Shown here piece by piece: positions 43,112-53,052 of a stretch of DNA of 64,000 nt; positions within the stretch are counted from its first letter, which is position 1, and the number at the start of each line of letters is the position of its first letter. The position numbers and the translations under genes were made by a program. The stretch is taken from positions 62,001-126,000 of the forward strand of contig JAABSX010000003.1 of NCBI GenBank assembly GCA_011390205.1, in the 5' to 3' direction. The notes beneath the pieces are model-generated. The model saw only the letters and a list, made by a program, of their open reading frames with translations, had not been told where the DNA came from and ran no database searches. Source of the DNA: Microscillaceae bacterium. Lineage in GTDB: Bacteria > Bacteroidota > Bacteroidia > Cytophagales > Microscillaceae.

Positions 43112-44407
43112 ATGATTATAATTAAAATGTTTGCGAATCGTATAACAATCTACCAAAAACTTCTTTTTGTGCTTTTATTTGGCCTATTTACTTCTTATGG
43201 AGTACACGCACAAGACAGCCTAGCCACCGCCACTACAGACAATGCAGACGGTGGACTGGCCAAGCCAAGTGATGAGGTGTATAATACAGGAAAGACTCTC
43301 TGGGAGCAAAACTGTACCTCTTGTCATAATATCAATGCTGAGAAAAAAGTAGGCCCAGGTATGAAAGGTATCTTTGAGAGAAGAGACAGAGCCTGGTTAA
43401 AACCTTGGATTGTAAACTCTCAGGCAGTCATCGCTAGTGGTGATGCATATGCCAATAAGCTTTATAACGAATACAACCAGACTGTCATGACCAGCTTCGC
43501 CTTCAAAGACGAGGAGTTAGATGCTTTGCTTGATTTCATTGCTTATGAAAGTGAGCAAGAAGCTGTAGTAGTTACTGATACAGACGGTGGCAATACAGTA
43601 GCAGGTGATTCTGGCGGAATATCCTCCAACTATTTTAATTTATTATTAGGAGTACTTGTATTTGTGTTGATACTTATATTGGCTGTATTATTCTTGATGG
43701 TTACAATCCTGAACCGATTCCTAAACCAGAAAGAAGATCTGAATGAGGCAGACAAAGAAATTGTTAACCAGAAATTTAATCCTTTCTCTATTTTCCAAAG
43801 CCGTGCTTTTTTGGGTGGAGTAGCACTTATATTCGTGTTGGTAGTCGCCAAAACAGGGCTAGATGGTCTGATTGGTGTAGGCATTCAGCAAGGATATGCC
43901 CCTACTCAACCGATTGCTTTCTCACACAAACTTCACGCAGGAATGTATGAAATAGATTGTGGATATTGCCATACAGGAGTGTATAAAGGTAAATCAGCCA
44001 CGATTCCTTCGGCGAACATCTGTATGAACTGCCACAATCAAGTAAAAGTAGGCTCTCCTGAGATACAGAAAATATACAAAGCCATTGAGAACGACAAGCC
44101 AATTGAATGGATACGTATTCACAATTTACCTGATTTGGCTTATTTTAACCACTCACAGCATACCAATGTCGCTGGCTTGGAGTGTACGCAGTGCCACGGT
44201 GAGGTAGAGAAAATGGAAGTAGTAGCACAAAGAGCACCTCTTACAATGGGCTGGTGTATCAACTGTCACAGACAGAGTGCAGTAGATCACGCTGAAGGCA
44301 ACGAATATTATGACCGACTTTTAGAATATCACGAAGGAACAAAAGGCAAAGCGCCTATGACTGTAGAGCAAATAGGTGGCTTAGAGTGTTCTAAGTGTCA
44401 CTATTAA
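43112..44407 (+). CDS. actA: Alternative complex III subunit ActA (multiheme cytochrome c)
   Basis: A 431-residue electron-transfer subunit on the periplasmic side. After a signal peptide (ending GVHAQ) comes a monoheme class I cytochrome c domain (CTSCH, about residue 69; probable Met ligand in TVMTSF). A membrane helix follows (about 175-200), a second hydrophobic segment (about 230-250), then a C-terminal domain with five more heme motifs: CGYCH, CMNCH, CTQCH, CINCH and CSKCH. Six CxxCH in all; ActA is usually described as pentaheme, so the N-terminal domain is extra. First gene of the respiratory operon. Confidence 0.93.
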   Translation: MIIIKMFANRITIYQKLLFVLLFGLFTSYGVHAQDSLATATTDNADGGLAKPSDEVYNTGKTLWEQNCTSCHNINAEKKVGPGMKGIFERRDRAWLKPWIVNSQAVIASGDAYANKLYNEYNQTVMTSFAFKDEELDALLDFIAYESEQEAVVVTDTDGGNTVAGDSGGISSNYFNLLLGVLVFVLILILAVLFLMVTILNRFLNQKEDLNEADKEIVNQKFNPFSIFQSRAFLGGVALIFVLVVAKTGLDGLIGVGIQQGYAPTQPIAFSHKLHAGMYEIDCGYCHTGVYKGKSATIPSANICMNCHNQVKVGSPEIQKIYKAIENDKPIEWIRIHNLPDLAYFNHSQHTNVAGLECTQCHGEVEKMEVVAQRAPLTMGWCINCHRQSAVDHAEGNEYYDRLLEYHEGTKGKAPMTVEQIGGLECSKCHY

Positions 44408-44471
44408 TATATAATTTTACGGAAAAATTATTTTTTTTTAAAAGATTTAACAATTTAGAGGATAAACCGAA

Positions 44472-47400
44472 ATGGCGGAAAATAGATACTGGAAAGGTAT
44501 TGAGGAATATACCAATAATACTGAGTTTGTAAAGAATGCTGAGCGAGAATTCTCAGAAGGAATGCCCGAACTGAGCAACAATCGCCGTGATTTTTTAAAG
44601 TTGATGGGTTTCAGCATTGCAGCCGCATCACTAGCAGCCTGTGAAGCTCCTATTAAAAAGGCTATTCCTTACCTTAATAAGCCTGAAGAATTAGACCCGA
44701 GCATTCCCAACTATTATGCTTCTACCTACTATCAAGGAGGAGACTATGCAAGCATTTTAGTGAAAACTCGTGAGGCACGTCCCATCAAAATAGAAGGCAA
44801 TAAACTCTCAAAAATCTCAATGGGAGGCACAAGTTCAAAAGCACAGGCTTCTGTGCTAGACTTGTATGACGACAACAGATACAGAGGTTTTGTTCGCAAA
44901 GATGGAAAGTTTGCAGACAGCTCTGAGGAAAGGATAAAGCAAAATGAAGCTATAGACAAAGAAATTATGTCTAAACTAGGTTCTTCAAGGAATATCCGCA
45001 TCGTTTCTCCTACCATCATCAGCCCTTCTACCAAGAAAGCCATAGAAGATTTTAAGGCAAAGTACACTTCTGCAGAGCACATTATGTATGATGCTCTCTC
45101 AGCAGATGCCATTTTGCAAGCAAGCAAGGAGTCTTTTGGAAAGGCAATGATACCTACTTATAACTTCAAAGATGCGAAAATCATCGTGAGCTTTGGAGCA
45201 GATTTTTTAGGTACTTGGATTTCACCCACTGAGTTTTCACGTCAATATGCACAAAATCGCAAACTGAGCAAAGAGAACAGAGAAATGTCTCGACACTATC
45301 AGTTTGAGTCACATCTATCACTCGCAGGTGCAAATGCAGATTATAGAACACCCATCACGCCTTCACAAGAAGGGTTGGTTGTAGCTTCTTTATATAAGAA
45401 AATAACTGGCTCAGATAAATTTGCAGATGCTAACATTGACAAGATGCTAGACAAAGCTGCCAAAGAATTAAAAGCCAACAAAGGCAAGTCTTTGGTTATC
45501 TCTGCATCTCGTGATAAATCAGTACAATTGATTATCAATGCCATCAATGATGCGCTCAATAATCACAATAGCACTGTAAATATAAGCAAGCCAAGTTATG
45601 TGTTGCAGGGCAACGACCAAGCAATGAACAAATTTATCGCCGATGCCAAAGGCGGCAGTGTAGATGCTGTGATATTCTACGGTGCAAACCCTGTGTATGA
45701 CCATCCAAAAGGTGCTGAACTTAAGGCTGCCCTCTCTAAGGGAGTAAAGTTAAAAATTTCATTTGCTGACAAGCCTGACGAAACAGCTACACTTTGTGAT
45801 TATGTCTGCCCTGACAGCCATTATTTAGAGTCTTGGAATGATGCAGAGCCACGCCAAGGGCATTATAGTCTAGCACAGCCCACAATCACGCCGTTGTTTG
45901 ATACACGCCAAGCACAAGAAAGCCTCTTGACTTGGGCGGGAGTCAATACATCTTTTTATGATTATATTCGCCAATACTGGCAAAAAAATACCTTCTCAGC
46001 ACAGAAAGAATATGCTTCTTTTGATGATTTCTGGAGAATAAGCCTCTACAATGGCGTATTTGATACTACTTCACCCAAGCTTGTAGCAGCTGCGGAAGAA
46101 GGAGAAGAAACGGAAACTGCTGGCACTGCAAGTACTTCCTTTAGTGGAAATGTAAATGCAGCAATGACTGCCATCACCAAAACCTACAAGGCGACTTCTA
46201 GTAAAGTAGAACTGGTATTGTACCAAAAAGTGGCAATCGGTGCAGGAGTGCAAGCCAATAACCCTTGGCTACAGGAAATGCCTGACCCTATCAGCAAAGC
46301 CTGTTGGGGGAATTATGTAGCAGTTTCTCAAAAACTTGCTGACGAAATGAGCCTATCACAAAACGATGTGGTGAAAGTAGAAGGTAAAGGATATTCAGTA
46401 GAACTACCCATTTTAGTACAACCAGGACAGGCACAAAAAACTGCTGGAATTGCACTCGGTTATGGACGTGAAGTAGCTGGAAAAGTAGGCGATAAGGTAG
46501 GTGCAAATGCATTTCCTTGGCTGAAAGAGTCTGGAGTAACTGAGGTTACTTTGACAAAGACAGGCAAGCAAGAGCCTATTGCACAAACACAGACACACCA
46601 TACCATTATGGGGCGTTCTATCATCCAAGAGGCTACACTGAATGAATATAAAAAAGATGAGTATGCAGGCAGAGTAATCCCAATGATTGAGACATATACA
46701 GGTGCTCGCCGACCCAAAGATATTACTTTATGGAAAGGACATTATTACCCTAATCACTCTTGGGGAATGGTCATAGACCTTAACTCTTGCATTGGTTGTG
46801 GTGCTTGTACCATTGCCTGCCAAGTAGAAAATAATGTGCCTGTAGTAGGTAAAAAAGAAGTCATCAACAGCCGTGAAATGCACTGGATTAGGATTGACCG
46901 CTATTACAGCAACTCTCAAGAAGTACAAGACAAAGTAGCAAATAGAGAGCTAGACGGCACAAGTGTAGAGTTAGAAACGGCTGCTGAAAACCCTGAGGTT
47001 ACTTTCTTGCCGATGATGTGTCAACACTGCAACAATGCTCCTTGTGAGACTGTTTGCCCAGTATTGGCTACCACGCACAGTACAGAAGGGCTTAACCAAA
47101 TGACTTATAACCGCTGTATTGGTACTCGTTATTGTGCAAATAACTGTCCTTATAAAGTACGCCGCTTTAACTGGTTCCATTATGCAGAAGATACTCGCTT
47201 TACGGATGTAAACTACACACAAACTACCGACCTCGGTAAAATGGTGTTGAACCCTGATGTAACCGTACGCTCTCGTGGTGTGATGGAAAAATGTACAATG
47301 TGTGTACAACGCATCCAAAGTGGTAAGCTAGAAGCTAAGAAAGAAAAACGTCACGTTAAGGATGGAGAGATTCAGACTGCTTGTGCACAAGTTTGTCCTA

Positions 47401-47651
47401 CGGAAGCGATTATCTTCGGAGATATGAGAGACATGGACAGTAAAATCTCAAAAACAATCGGTCTCAAAAAAGAAGTTGAAGAACCTAAAGAGGGAGAAGG
47501 CAAAGCCAAGACTACTTTTACAATGACCGAGCCTAGGGCTTATCACATCTTAGAAGAAATTAACGTACAGCCACAGATTTCTTACCTGACGAAGATACGA
47601 AACAAGGATGAGGCAAAGCACGCACATAAAAAAGGCAATGCTGCCCACTGA
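44472..47651 (+). CDS. actB: Alternative complex III subunit ActB (molybdopterin-like and Fe-S fusion)
   Basis: A 1059-residue fusion. A Tat-type signal (NNRRDFLKLMGF, RR at 38-39) ends in a lipobox LAAC with Cys57. Residues about 70-750 form a molybdopterin-oxidoreductase-like domain, which in this complex is known not to hold molybdopterin. The C-terminal 280 residues form a ferredoxin domain: CIGCGACTIACQVE, CQHCNNAPCETVCP, CIGTRYCANNCPY, CTMC and CAQVCP, enough for one [3Fe-4S] and three [4Fe-4S] clusters as in the family. It passes electrons from the quinol site to ActA. Confidence 0.95.
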   Translation: MAENRYWKGIEEYTNNTEFVKNAEREFSEGMPELSNNRRDFLKLMGFSIAAASLAACEAPIKKAIPYLNKPEELDPSIPNYYASTYYQGGDYASILVKTREARPIKIEGNKLSKISMGGTSSKAQASVLDLYDDNRYRGFVRKDGKFADSSEERIKQNEAIDKEIMSKLGSSRNIRIVSPTIISPSTKKAIEDFKAKYTSAEHIMYDALSADAILQASKESFGKAMIPTYNFKDAKIIVSFGADFLGTWISPTEFSRQYAQNRKLSKENREMSRHYQFESHLSLAGANADYRTPITPSQEGLVVASLYKKITGSDKFADANIDKMLDKAAKELKANKGKSLVISASRDKSVQLIINAINDALNNHNSTVNISKPSYVLQGNDQAMNKFIADAKGGSVDAVIFYGANPVYDHPKGAELKAALSKGVKLKISFADKPDETATLCDYVCPDSHYLESWNDAEPRQGHYSLAQPTITPLFDTRQAQESLLTWAGVNTSFYDYIRQYWQKNTFSAQKEYASFDDFWRISLYNGVFDTTSPKLVAAAEEGEETETAGTASTSFSGNVNAAMTAITKTYKATSSKVELVLYQKVAIGAGVQANNPWLQEMPDPISKACWGNYVAVSQKLADEMSLSQNDVVKVEGKGYSVELPILVQPGQAQKTAGIALGYGREVAGKVGDKVGANAFPWLKESGVTEVTLTKTGKQEPIAQTQTHHTIMGRSIIQEATLNEYKKDEYAGRVIPMIETYTGARRPKDITLWKGHYYPNHSWGMVIDLNSCIGCGACTIACQVENNVPVVGKKEVINSREMHWIRIDRYYSNSQEVQDKVANRELDGTSVELETAAENPEVTFLPMMCQHCNNAPCETVCPVLATTHSTEGLNQMTYNRCIGTRYCANNCPYKVRRFNWFHYAEDTRFTDVNYTQTTDLGKMVLNPDVTVRSRGVMEKCTMCVQRIQSGKLEAKKEKRHVKDGEIQTACAQVCPTEAIIFGDMRDMDSKISKTIGLKKEVEEPKEGEGKAKTTFTMTEPRAYHILEEINVQPQISYLTKIRNKDEAKHAHKKGNAAH

Positions 47652-47716
47652 TAATTTGAAACCGAATACTAAAATAAAGAACTAGGTTTTTGTTGAATAA
47701 TAGATAATATAGATAT

Positions 47717-49168
47717 ATGCAACTTACGTCACCTATACGCGAGCCTTTGGTAGGGAGGCAAATTCACGATGATAATCGTCCTACTACCTACCATGACATT
47801 ACAAACGACATCTGCCGTCAGGTAGAAGCGCCACCTAATGCAAGATGGATGGCCGCCATGGCTATCTCCCTCATTGTGTTGGCTTGGGGAAGTTACACCT
47901 TGTACCGTACTTGGTTCTTTGGAATCGGGGAGTGGGGTCTGAACAAAACCGTTGGATGGGCTTGGGACATCACCAACTTCGTTTGGTGGGTAGGTATCGG
48001 GCACGCTGGTACTTTGATTTCTGCTATTCTGTTGCTTTTCCGTCAAAAATGGCGTACTTCCATTAACCGTGCTGCAGAAGCGATGACCATATTTGCCGTA
48101 CTTTGTGCGGGTTCGTTTATTTTAATGCACATGGGGCGTCCTTGGTTGGCCTATTGGGCATTGCCACTTCCCAATACGTATGGCTCATTGTGGGTAAACT
48201 TTAACTCACCTTTAGTGTGGGACGTGTTTGCGATTAGTACTTATTTAACGGTTTCCCTTGTATTTTGGTACATAGGTCTTATACCTGATTTAGCCACCAT
48301 CCGTGAGAGGGCAAAGAACCCAATTGCTCGTTTTATATATGGCTTACTAAGTTTTGGCTGGGATGGTTCAGCAAAAACTTGGGCACGTTACGAGATGGTT
48401 GCTTTGATTCTGGCTGGTCTTTCTACTCCCTTAGTACTTTCAGTACACACGATTGTGAGCTTTGACTTTGCTACTTCCGTAATTCCAGGCTGGCATACTA
48501 CTATCTTCCCTCCTTATTTTGTGGCAGGTGCTATTTTCTCAGGTTTCGCAATGGTACTGACGCTTATGCTGATAACACGTTATGTGTTTAAGCTTGAGCC
48601 ATATATTACAGTAGGGCACGTAGAGTCAATGAACAAGATTATTCTTTTGACTGGTTCTATCGTGGGTGTTGCTTACCTTACGGAGTTCTTTATGGCTTGG
48701 TATTCGGGTGTAGAGTATGAGCGTTATGCCTTCGTAAACCGTGCCTTTGGGCCATATTGGTGGGCATATTGGGCGATGATGTCGTGTAATGTGATTTCTC
48801 CACAGTTCTTTTGGTTTAAGGCAATGCGTCGTAATCTATACGTAACATTTGCACTGTCTATAGTGGTAAATATCGGGATGTGGTTTGAGCGATTTGTGAT
48901 TATTGTTACCTCCCTACACCGTGATTATATTCCTTCAAGCTGGACAATGTTCTATCCTACTTATGTAGATGTAGGTGATTACTTATTTACTTTCGGCTTC
49001 TTCTTTACTTTATTTTTCTTATTTGCTAAATTTTTGCCAGTAATCAATATGGCAGAGGTGAAAGCAGTACTTAAATCATCTAATCCTGATTCATCAAATG
49101 GGTACTCAGATGATATGAATGAGGCTGTGGTAGAGAGTGATACATCTGTAAAAAAAGAAACTGAATAA
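47717..49168 (+). CDS. actC: Alternative complex III subunit ActC (NrfD-like)
   Basis: A 483-residue integral membrane protein of the NrfD/PsrC family with about ten helices. It forms, with ActF, the membrane part and carries the quinol-binding site near the ActB clusters. Typical segments are [17 protein letters not shown] (its His is near the quinol site in the family), [16 protein letters not shown] and [21 protein letters not shown]. The tail is hydrophilic. It lies 65 bases after actB and 28 before actD. Confidence 0.95.
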   Translation: MQLTSPIREPLVGRQIHDDNRPTTYHDITNDICRQVEAPPNARWMAAMAISLIVLAWGSYTLYRTWFFGIGEWGLNKTVGWAWDITNFVWWVGIGHAGTLISAILLLFRQKWRTSINRAAEAMTIFAVLCAGSFILMHMGRPWLAYWALPLPNTYGSLWVNFNSPLVWDVFAISTYLTVSLVFWYIGLIPDLATIRERAKNPIARFIYGLLSFGWDGSAKTWARYEMVALILAGLSTPLVLSVHTIVSFDFATSVIPGWHTTIFPPYFVAGAIFSGFAMVLTLMLITRYVFKLEPYITVGHVESMNKIILLTGSIVGVAYLTEFFMAWYSGVEYERYAFVNRAFGPYWWAYWAMMSCNVISPQFFWFKAMRRNLYVTFALSIVVNIGMWFERFVIIVTSLHRDYIPSSWTMFYPTYVDVGDYLFTFGFFFTLFFLFAKFLPVINMAEVKAVLKSSNPDSSNGYSDDMNEAVVESDTSVKKETE

Positions 49169-49196
49169 TCAAAAAGAAACCTAATCAGTCAATCTA

Positions 49197-49733
49197 ATGA
49201 CAAGCAAAGAAAAAAATACATATTTGGTGGGCATCTTCGATGATGAAGATGTCCTTATTCCAGCGGTAAAAAAAATCCGTGCAAAAGGAGTCAATATTCA
49301 TGAAGTATATACACCGTATCCTGTACACGATTTGGATGTATATCTTGGCTACAGGCGTTCTCGCCTTTCTAAGGCTGCATTTCTATTTGGAGCTACAGGT
49401 ACTTTCTTGGCGATCTTGATGCAGACATACATGCTCGGATTTGCTTGGCCTATGGTGATAGGTGGTAAAGATTATGTAACATACCCAGACTTTGTGCCTG
49501 TTACTTTCGAGCTTACTGTGCTTTTGGCGGCTCTTGGTATGGTAGCTACTTTTTTAATTTCAAATAATTTGGGGCCGGGTAAGCAAGCTACGATGTTTGA
49601 CCCTCGTAGTACAGATGATAAATTCGTGATGGCCATAGATTTAGGTGCTAATTCAAAGTTTACCAAAGAGGAGTTAGAAAGTATATTAACTGAGTATGGT
49701 GTCTCAGAAAAGCCCAAAGAAAAAGAAGTCTAA
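49197..49733 (+). CDS. actD: Alternative complex III subunit ActD (DUF3341)
   Basis: A 178-residue protein of the DUF3341 family. The N-terminal cytoplasmic part holds YLVGIFDDEDVLIPAVKKIR and PYPVHDLD, followed by two membrane helices (about residues 57-80 and 98-122) and a hydrophilic C-terminus. It is a structural subunit of the complex without cofactors. Place and length match the act operon of other Bacteroidota. Confidence 0.93.
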   Translation: MTSKEKNTYLVGIFDDEDVLIPAVKKIRAKGVNIHEVYTPYPVHDLDVYLGYRRSRLSKAAFLFGATGTFLAILMQTYMLGFAWPMVIGGKDYVTYPDFVPVTFELTVLLAALGMVATFLISNNLGPGKQATMFDPRSTDDKFVMAIDLGANSKFTKEELESILTEYGVSEKPKEKEV

Positions 49734-49757
49734 TCTTTTCAAAAACTAATTAAAAAA

Positions 49758-50471
49758 ATGAATTCTCAAGCATATAAAATTTTTACCCTTACAGCAGTTT
49801 TAGGCTTGTGGTTTTTAACCTCTTGCCAAAAAGACCCCAATGATCCAGGGACAGAGTTCGCACCCCAAATGTATGTCTCAAAACCTTATGAGCCTTACAC
49901 TCAGGTAGAGCCAAATAGTTTGAATCCTAAAGGGCTTAATCTACGAAACCCCGCAGAGAATACCATCGCAAGAAGGGCATTCAGTCCTGAATTTCAGATT
50001 ACAGATTCTCTCGGCAATACAGTCAAAAAGGTGGATATTATGTATTATGATATACCTCGCGATGATGCCGGGAGAGAGCTTGCATCGAAAGTGCTAAGGA
50101 ATCCTATTCCTATAAATGAAAAATCTCTTGCAGAGGGCAAGGTCTTGTACGAGCGTTTTTGCGCATCTTGCCACGGTGCAGGTGGTGCTGGAGACGGAAA
50201 AGTGTCACAGAAATATGCAGGTGTAGCCAACCTTACAGGTGCAGCCTATAATAAGTTATCTGGCGGACACATTTTCCACGTGATTACCAATGGCAAAGGT
50301 TTGATGTGGCCCCATGGTTCGCAGCTCAATGCAGACGAACGCTGGAAGGTCGTACATTATGTACATCAGATTATGGGGCAGATACCTGCCGAGCTAGGCA
50401 GCAAAGTAAAAACAGAAGGTGCTGGCTCAGATTCTACAAAGGTTTCTCCCAAAACGACAGAGGCAGAATAA
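49758..50471 (+). CDS. actE: Alternative complex III subunit ActE (monoheme cytochrome c lipoprotein)
   Basis: A 237-residue lipoprotein (lipobox LTSC near residue 22) with one class I cytochrome c domain: heme motif CASCH in YERFCASCHGAGGAGDG (about residue 137) and a probable distal Met in GKGLMWPHGSQL. It is anchored to the outer face of the inner membrane and takes part in electron exit toward the oxidase or a soluble cytochrome. It sits between actD and actF as usual. Confidence 0.94.
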   Translation: MNSQAYKIFTLTAVLGLWFLTSCQKDPNDPGTEFAPQMYVSKPYEPYTQVEPNSLNPKGLNLRNPAENTIARRAFSPEFQITDSLGNTVKKVDIMYYDIPRDDAGRELASKVLRNPIPINEKSLAEGKVLYERFCASCHGAGGAGDGKVSQKYAGVANLTGAAYNKLSGGHIFHVITNGKGLMWPHGSQLNADERWKVVHYVHQIMGQIPAELGSKVKTEGAGSDSTKVSPKTTEAE

Positions 50472-50539
50472 AGTAAGAAAACTCTCTTTTGAGTTTGATA
50501 AATTATAATTAATCAAGAATTTAAAAGAATAATAATATT

Positions 50540-51862
50540 ATGGCCGCAGGACATAAGATATCTATAGCAGATGAAAAAATGCAATACGAATTTACATCGT
50601 CTTTGAAAAAGAAGTTGATGATTGCATTTGGAGTAGGGGTAGCCTTGCTCATACTAGGAATGATTTTTAGTGCAATGGGAGGAGGTGCCGAACACGGTGC
50701 TGCTGAGCATGCTGCGGCTGCTGCAGAGGGGCACCATGGTCCAGAGTATCATTGGACCAAACGTTTGTGGGCCAATCTTTGGCTCTGCTGCGTTTACTTT
50801 ACGGGAATATCCTTGGCAGGTGTGTTCTTCGTATCTGTAAACTATGTGGCTTGGGCTGGATGGTCAGCATTGATTAAGAGAATCCCAGAAGCATTTGGTA
50901 ATTTTTTACCTATCACTGGTGTTTTAATGTTCATCTTGTTTTTTGTGGCTGGACATGATTTATTTCACTGGACACACGAAGGCATCACCGATCCAAACAG
51001 TGAGCATTTTGACCGTATTATAGCAGGAAAGGCTGCATACTTAAACACTCCTTTCTTTTTAGCAAGAATGGTGTTTTACTTTGCCGCTTGGATTGGTCTA
51101 TTTTTATTTTTCAGAAGACTTTCTGCACAAGAAGATGCCATCTCTGACTATAATGGCTACCTAAAAGATCCCTCTGTTTACAATAAACGTGTATATTTCT
51201 CTGCCGTATTTTTGATAGTATTTGCGGTTACTAGCTCTACATCAGCTTGGGACTGGGTGATGTCTATTGACACACACTGGTTTAGCACGATGTTCGGTTG
51301 GTATAATTTTGCAAGCTGGTTTGTGGCAAGTCTTGCTGTAGTAACACTCACAGTGATTTACCTTAAAGAAGCTGGTTACTTAAAAGCTGTCAACCAGCAT
51401 CATTTACATGATTTAGGTAAGTTTATGTTTGCATTCAGTATTTTCTGGACATACATATGGTTCTCTCAGTTTCTTCTCATTTATTATGCACACATTCCAG
51501 AAGAGACTTATTATTTTGAGCCCCGCTTATTTGGTCATTATAGAGGAGTATTTTTCTTGAATATTATCATCAACTTTGCATTCCCGTTTTTAGCACTGAT
51601 GACCAAGGAATCAAAGCGTACAACCATTCTTATTAAAATAGCTGCTTTTGCTATTCTAATTGGTCATTACCTAGATTTCTATATGATGATTATGCCAGGT
51701 ACAGTAGGTGATAATGCAGGCTTTGGTCTCTTAGAGTTTGGGACATTGGCGATGTTTGTGAGTGCATTTATTTATACCATTGCAAACGGACTCACCAAGC
51801 TTCCGTTGATTCCTAAGAATGATCCTTTCATTAAAGAAAGTTTACATTTTACACAGCTATAG
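50540..51862 (+). CDS. actF: Alternative complex III subunit ActF
   Basis: A 440-residue membrane protein with about ten helices, distantly related to ActC. The long N-terminal soluble part holds one helix followed by a His-rich loop (HGAAEHAAAAAEGHHGPEYH). Family segments include FHWTHEGITDPNS and DWVMSIDTHWFSTMFGWYNF. It is thought to contribute a proton path. It is the last act gene, 70 bases before coxB. Confidence 0.93.
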   Translation: MAAGHKISIADEKMQYEFTSSLKKKLMIAFGVGVALLILGMIFSAMGGGAEHGAAEHAAAAAEGHHGPEYHWTKRLWANLWLCCVYFTGISLAGVFFVSVNYVAWAGWSALIKRIPEAFGNFLPITGVLMFILFFVAGHDLFHWTHEGITDPNSEHFDRIIAGKAAYLNTPFFLARMVFYFAAWIGLFLFFRRLSAQEDAISDYNGYLKDPSVYNKRVYFSAVFLIVFAVTSSTSAWDWVMSIDTHWFSTMFGWYNFASWFVASLAVVTLTVIYLKEAGYLKAVNQHHLHDLGKFMFAFSIFWTYIWFSQFLLIYYAHIPEETYYFEPRLFGHYRGVFFLNIIINFAFPFLALMTKESKRTTILIKIAAFAILIGHYLDFYMMIMPGTVGDNAGFGLLEFGTLAMFVSAFIYTIANGLTKLPLIPKNDPFIKESLHFTQL

Positions 51863-51932
51863 GAAAACATTATTTTTGCACAAAGTTTTAAGATACTAGA
51901 TAAGAAAACAAGAACGAATAAATAGATAAGTT

Positions 51933-52994
51933 ATGAATACATTATTCATTGGATTGGCGGCGGTACTCATTCTAAGCATACTTTTTATGCTTTTCCGTAT
52001 TCAATCTTTAGTTACAATTGTGAAAGGGTCTCATCAGAGAGTGGGTATGAGTAACAAAGTAAATGGTGCATTAATGCTAATCGTACCTATTACTCTTCTT
52101 GCCCTTACTGTTTGGTATTCTCCTATTGCCGCAGAGAGTTTTTTGCCTGAGGCATCTTCAGAGCACGGTTTAGTTACTGACCGTCTTTTTTGGACATCAA
52201 TTACGGTCATCTCGATTATGTTTTTGATTACGAATGCAGGTCTTTTTTGGTTTGCGTATAAGTATCAATATAAGGAAGGAAGACAAGCAAGCTTTTTTCA
52301 TGACAATACTCGCTTAGAAGTATTTTGGACGATTGTCCCTGCGGTGATTATGGCTTTGTTAGTTTTCTTTGGTTGGAAAGCATGGTCAGACATTATGAGT
52401 GAAGTGCCAAAAGAGGCCATACAAGTAGAAATCATGGGAAAACAGTTTGCTTGGCAGGTTCGCTATCCAGGTAAGGACAAAGAGTTCGGAAATCATGATT
52501 TTCGCTTGATAGATGATGTAGCAGGAAATGAGTTTGGAATCGACTTTGAGGATAAGAAATCAGAAGATGACTTTATTGCAAGGGAATTATACATTCCAAA
52601 AGGACAGCCTGTTTTATTCAAAATTAGGGCACGTGATGTTTTGCACAGTGTTTTTGCCCCTCACTTCAGAGTGAAAATGGATGCTGTACCAGGGATGCCT
52701 ACACAGTTTCACTTTGTGCCTACCAAGACAACTGAAGAAATGCGTACCGAGTTAAACAATCCCAAGTTCAACTATGAGTTGGCTTGTACTGAAATATGTG
52801 GTCGTGGTCACTTTGCGATGAAATTTATCATCGTGGTGGTAGAACCCAATGAATACAATACTTGGGTGGCAGAGCAAACCCCTTTCTTAGAATCAAATCC
52901 TCAATTTAAAGGAAAAGGGCTTTCAGATTTGCGTAAGAAAAATCTTGCAAAGAAAAAAGAAGAGGAAAAATCAAAAGAGCAAGCAAGCCTATAA
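51933..52994 (+). CDS. coxB: Cytochrome c oxidase subunit II
   Basis: A 353-residue subunit with the binuclear CuA centre that accepts electrons from cytochrome c or complex III. The CuA ligands are visible: His in VLHSVFAPHFRVKMD, then CTEICGRGHFAM with two Cys, Glu, His and Met. Four hydrophobic segments precede the cupredoxin domain (about residues 1-25, 45-65, 85-110 and 125-150), two more than in the classical subunit. A Lys/Glu-rich tail ends the protein. Confidence 0.94.
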   Translation: MNTLFIGLAAVLILSILFMLFRIQSLVTIVKGSHQRVGMSNKVNGALMLIVPITLLALTVWYSPIAAESFLPEASSEHGLVTDRLFWTSITVISIMFLITNAGLFWFAYKYQYKEGRQASFFHDNTRLEVFWTIVPAVIMALLVFFGWKAWSDIMSEVPKEAIQVEIMGKQFAWQVRYPGKDKEFGNHDFRLIDDVAGNEFGIDFEDKKSEDDFIARELYIPKGQPVLFKIRARDVLHSVFAPHFRVKMDAVPGMPTQFHFVPTKTTEEMRTELNNPKFNYELACTEICGRGHFAMKFIIVVVEPNEYNTWVAEQTPFLESNPQFKGKGLSDLRKKNLAKKKEEEKSKEQASL

Positions 52995-53052
52995 GGCTAT
53001 GTATTCTCTTCATAATCTAGTATCTTAATAAACAGAAATATATAATTTAATT

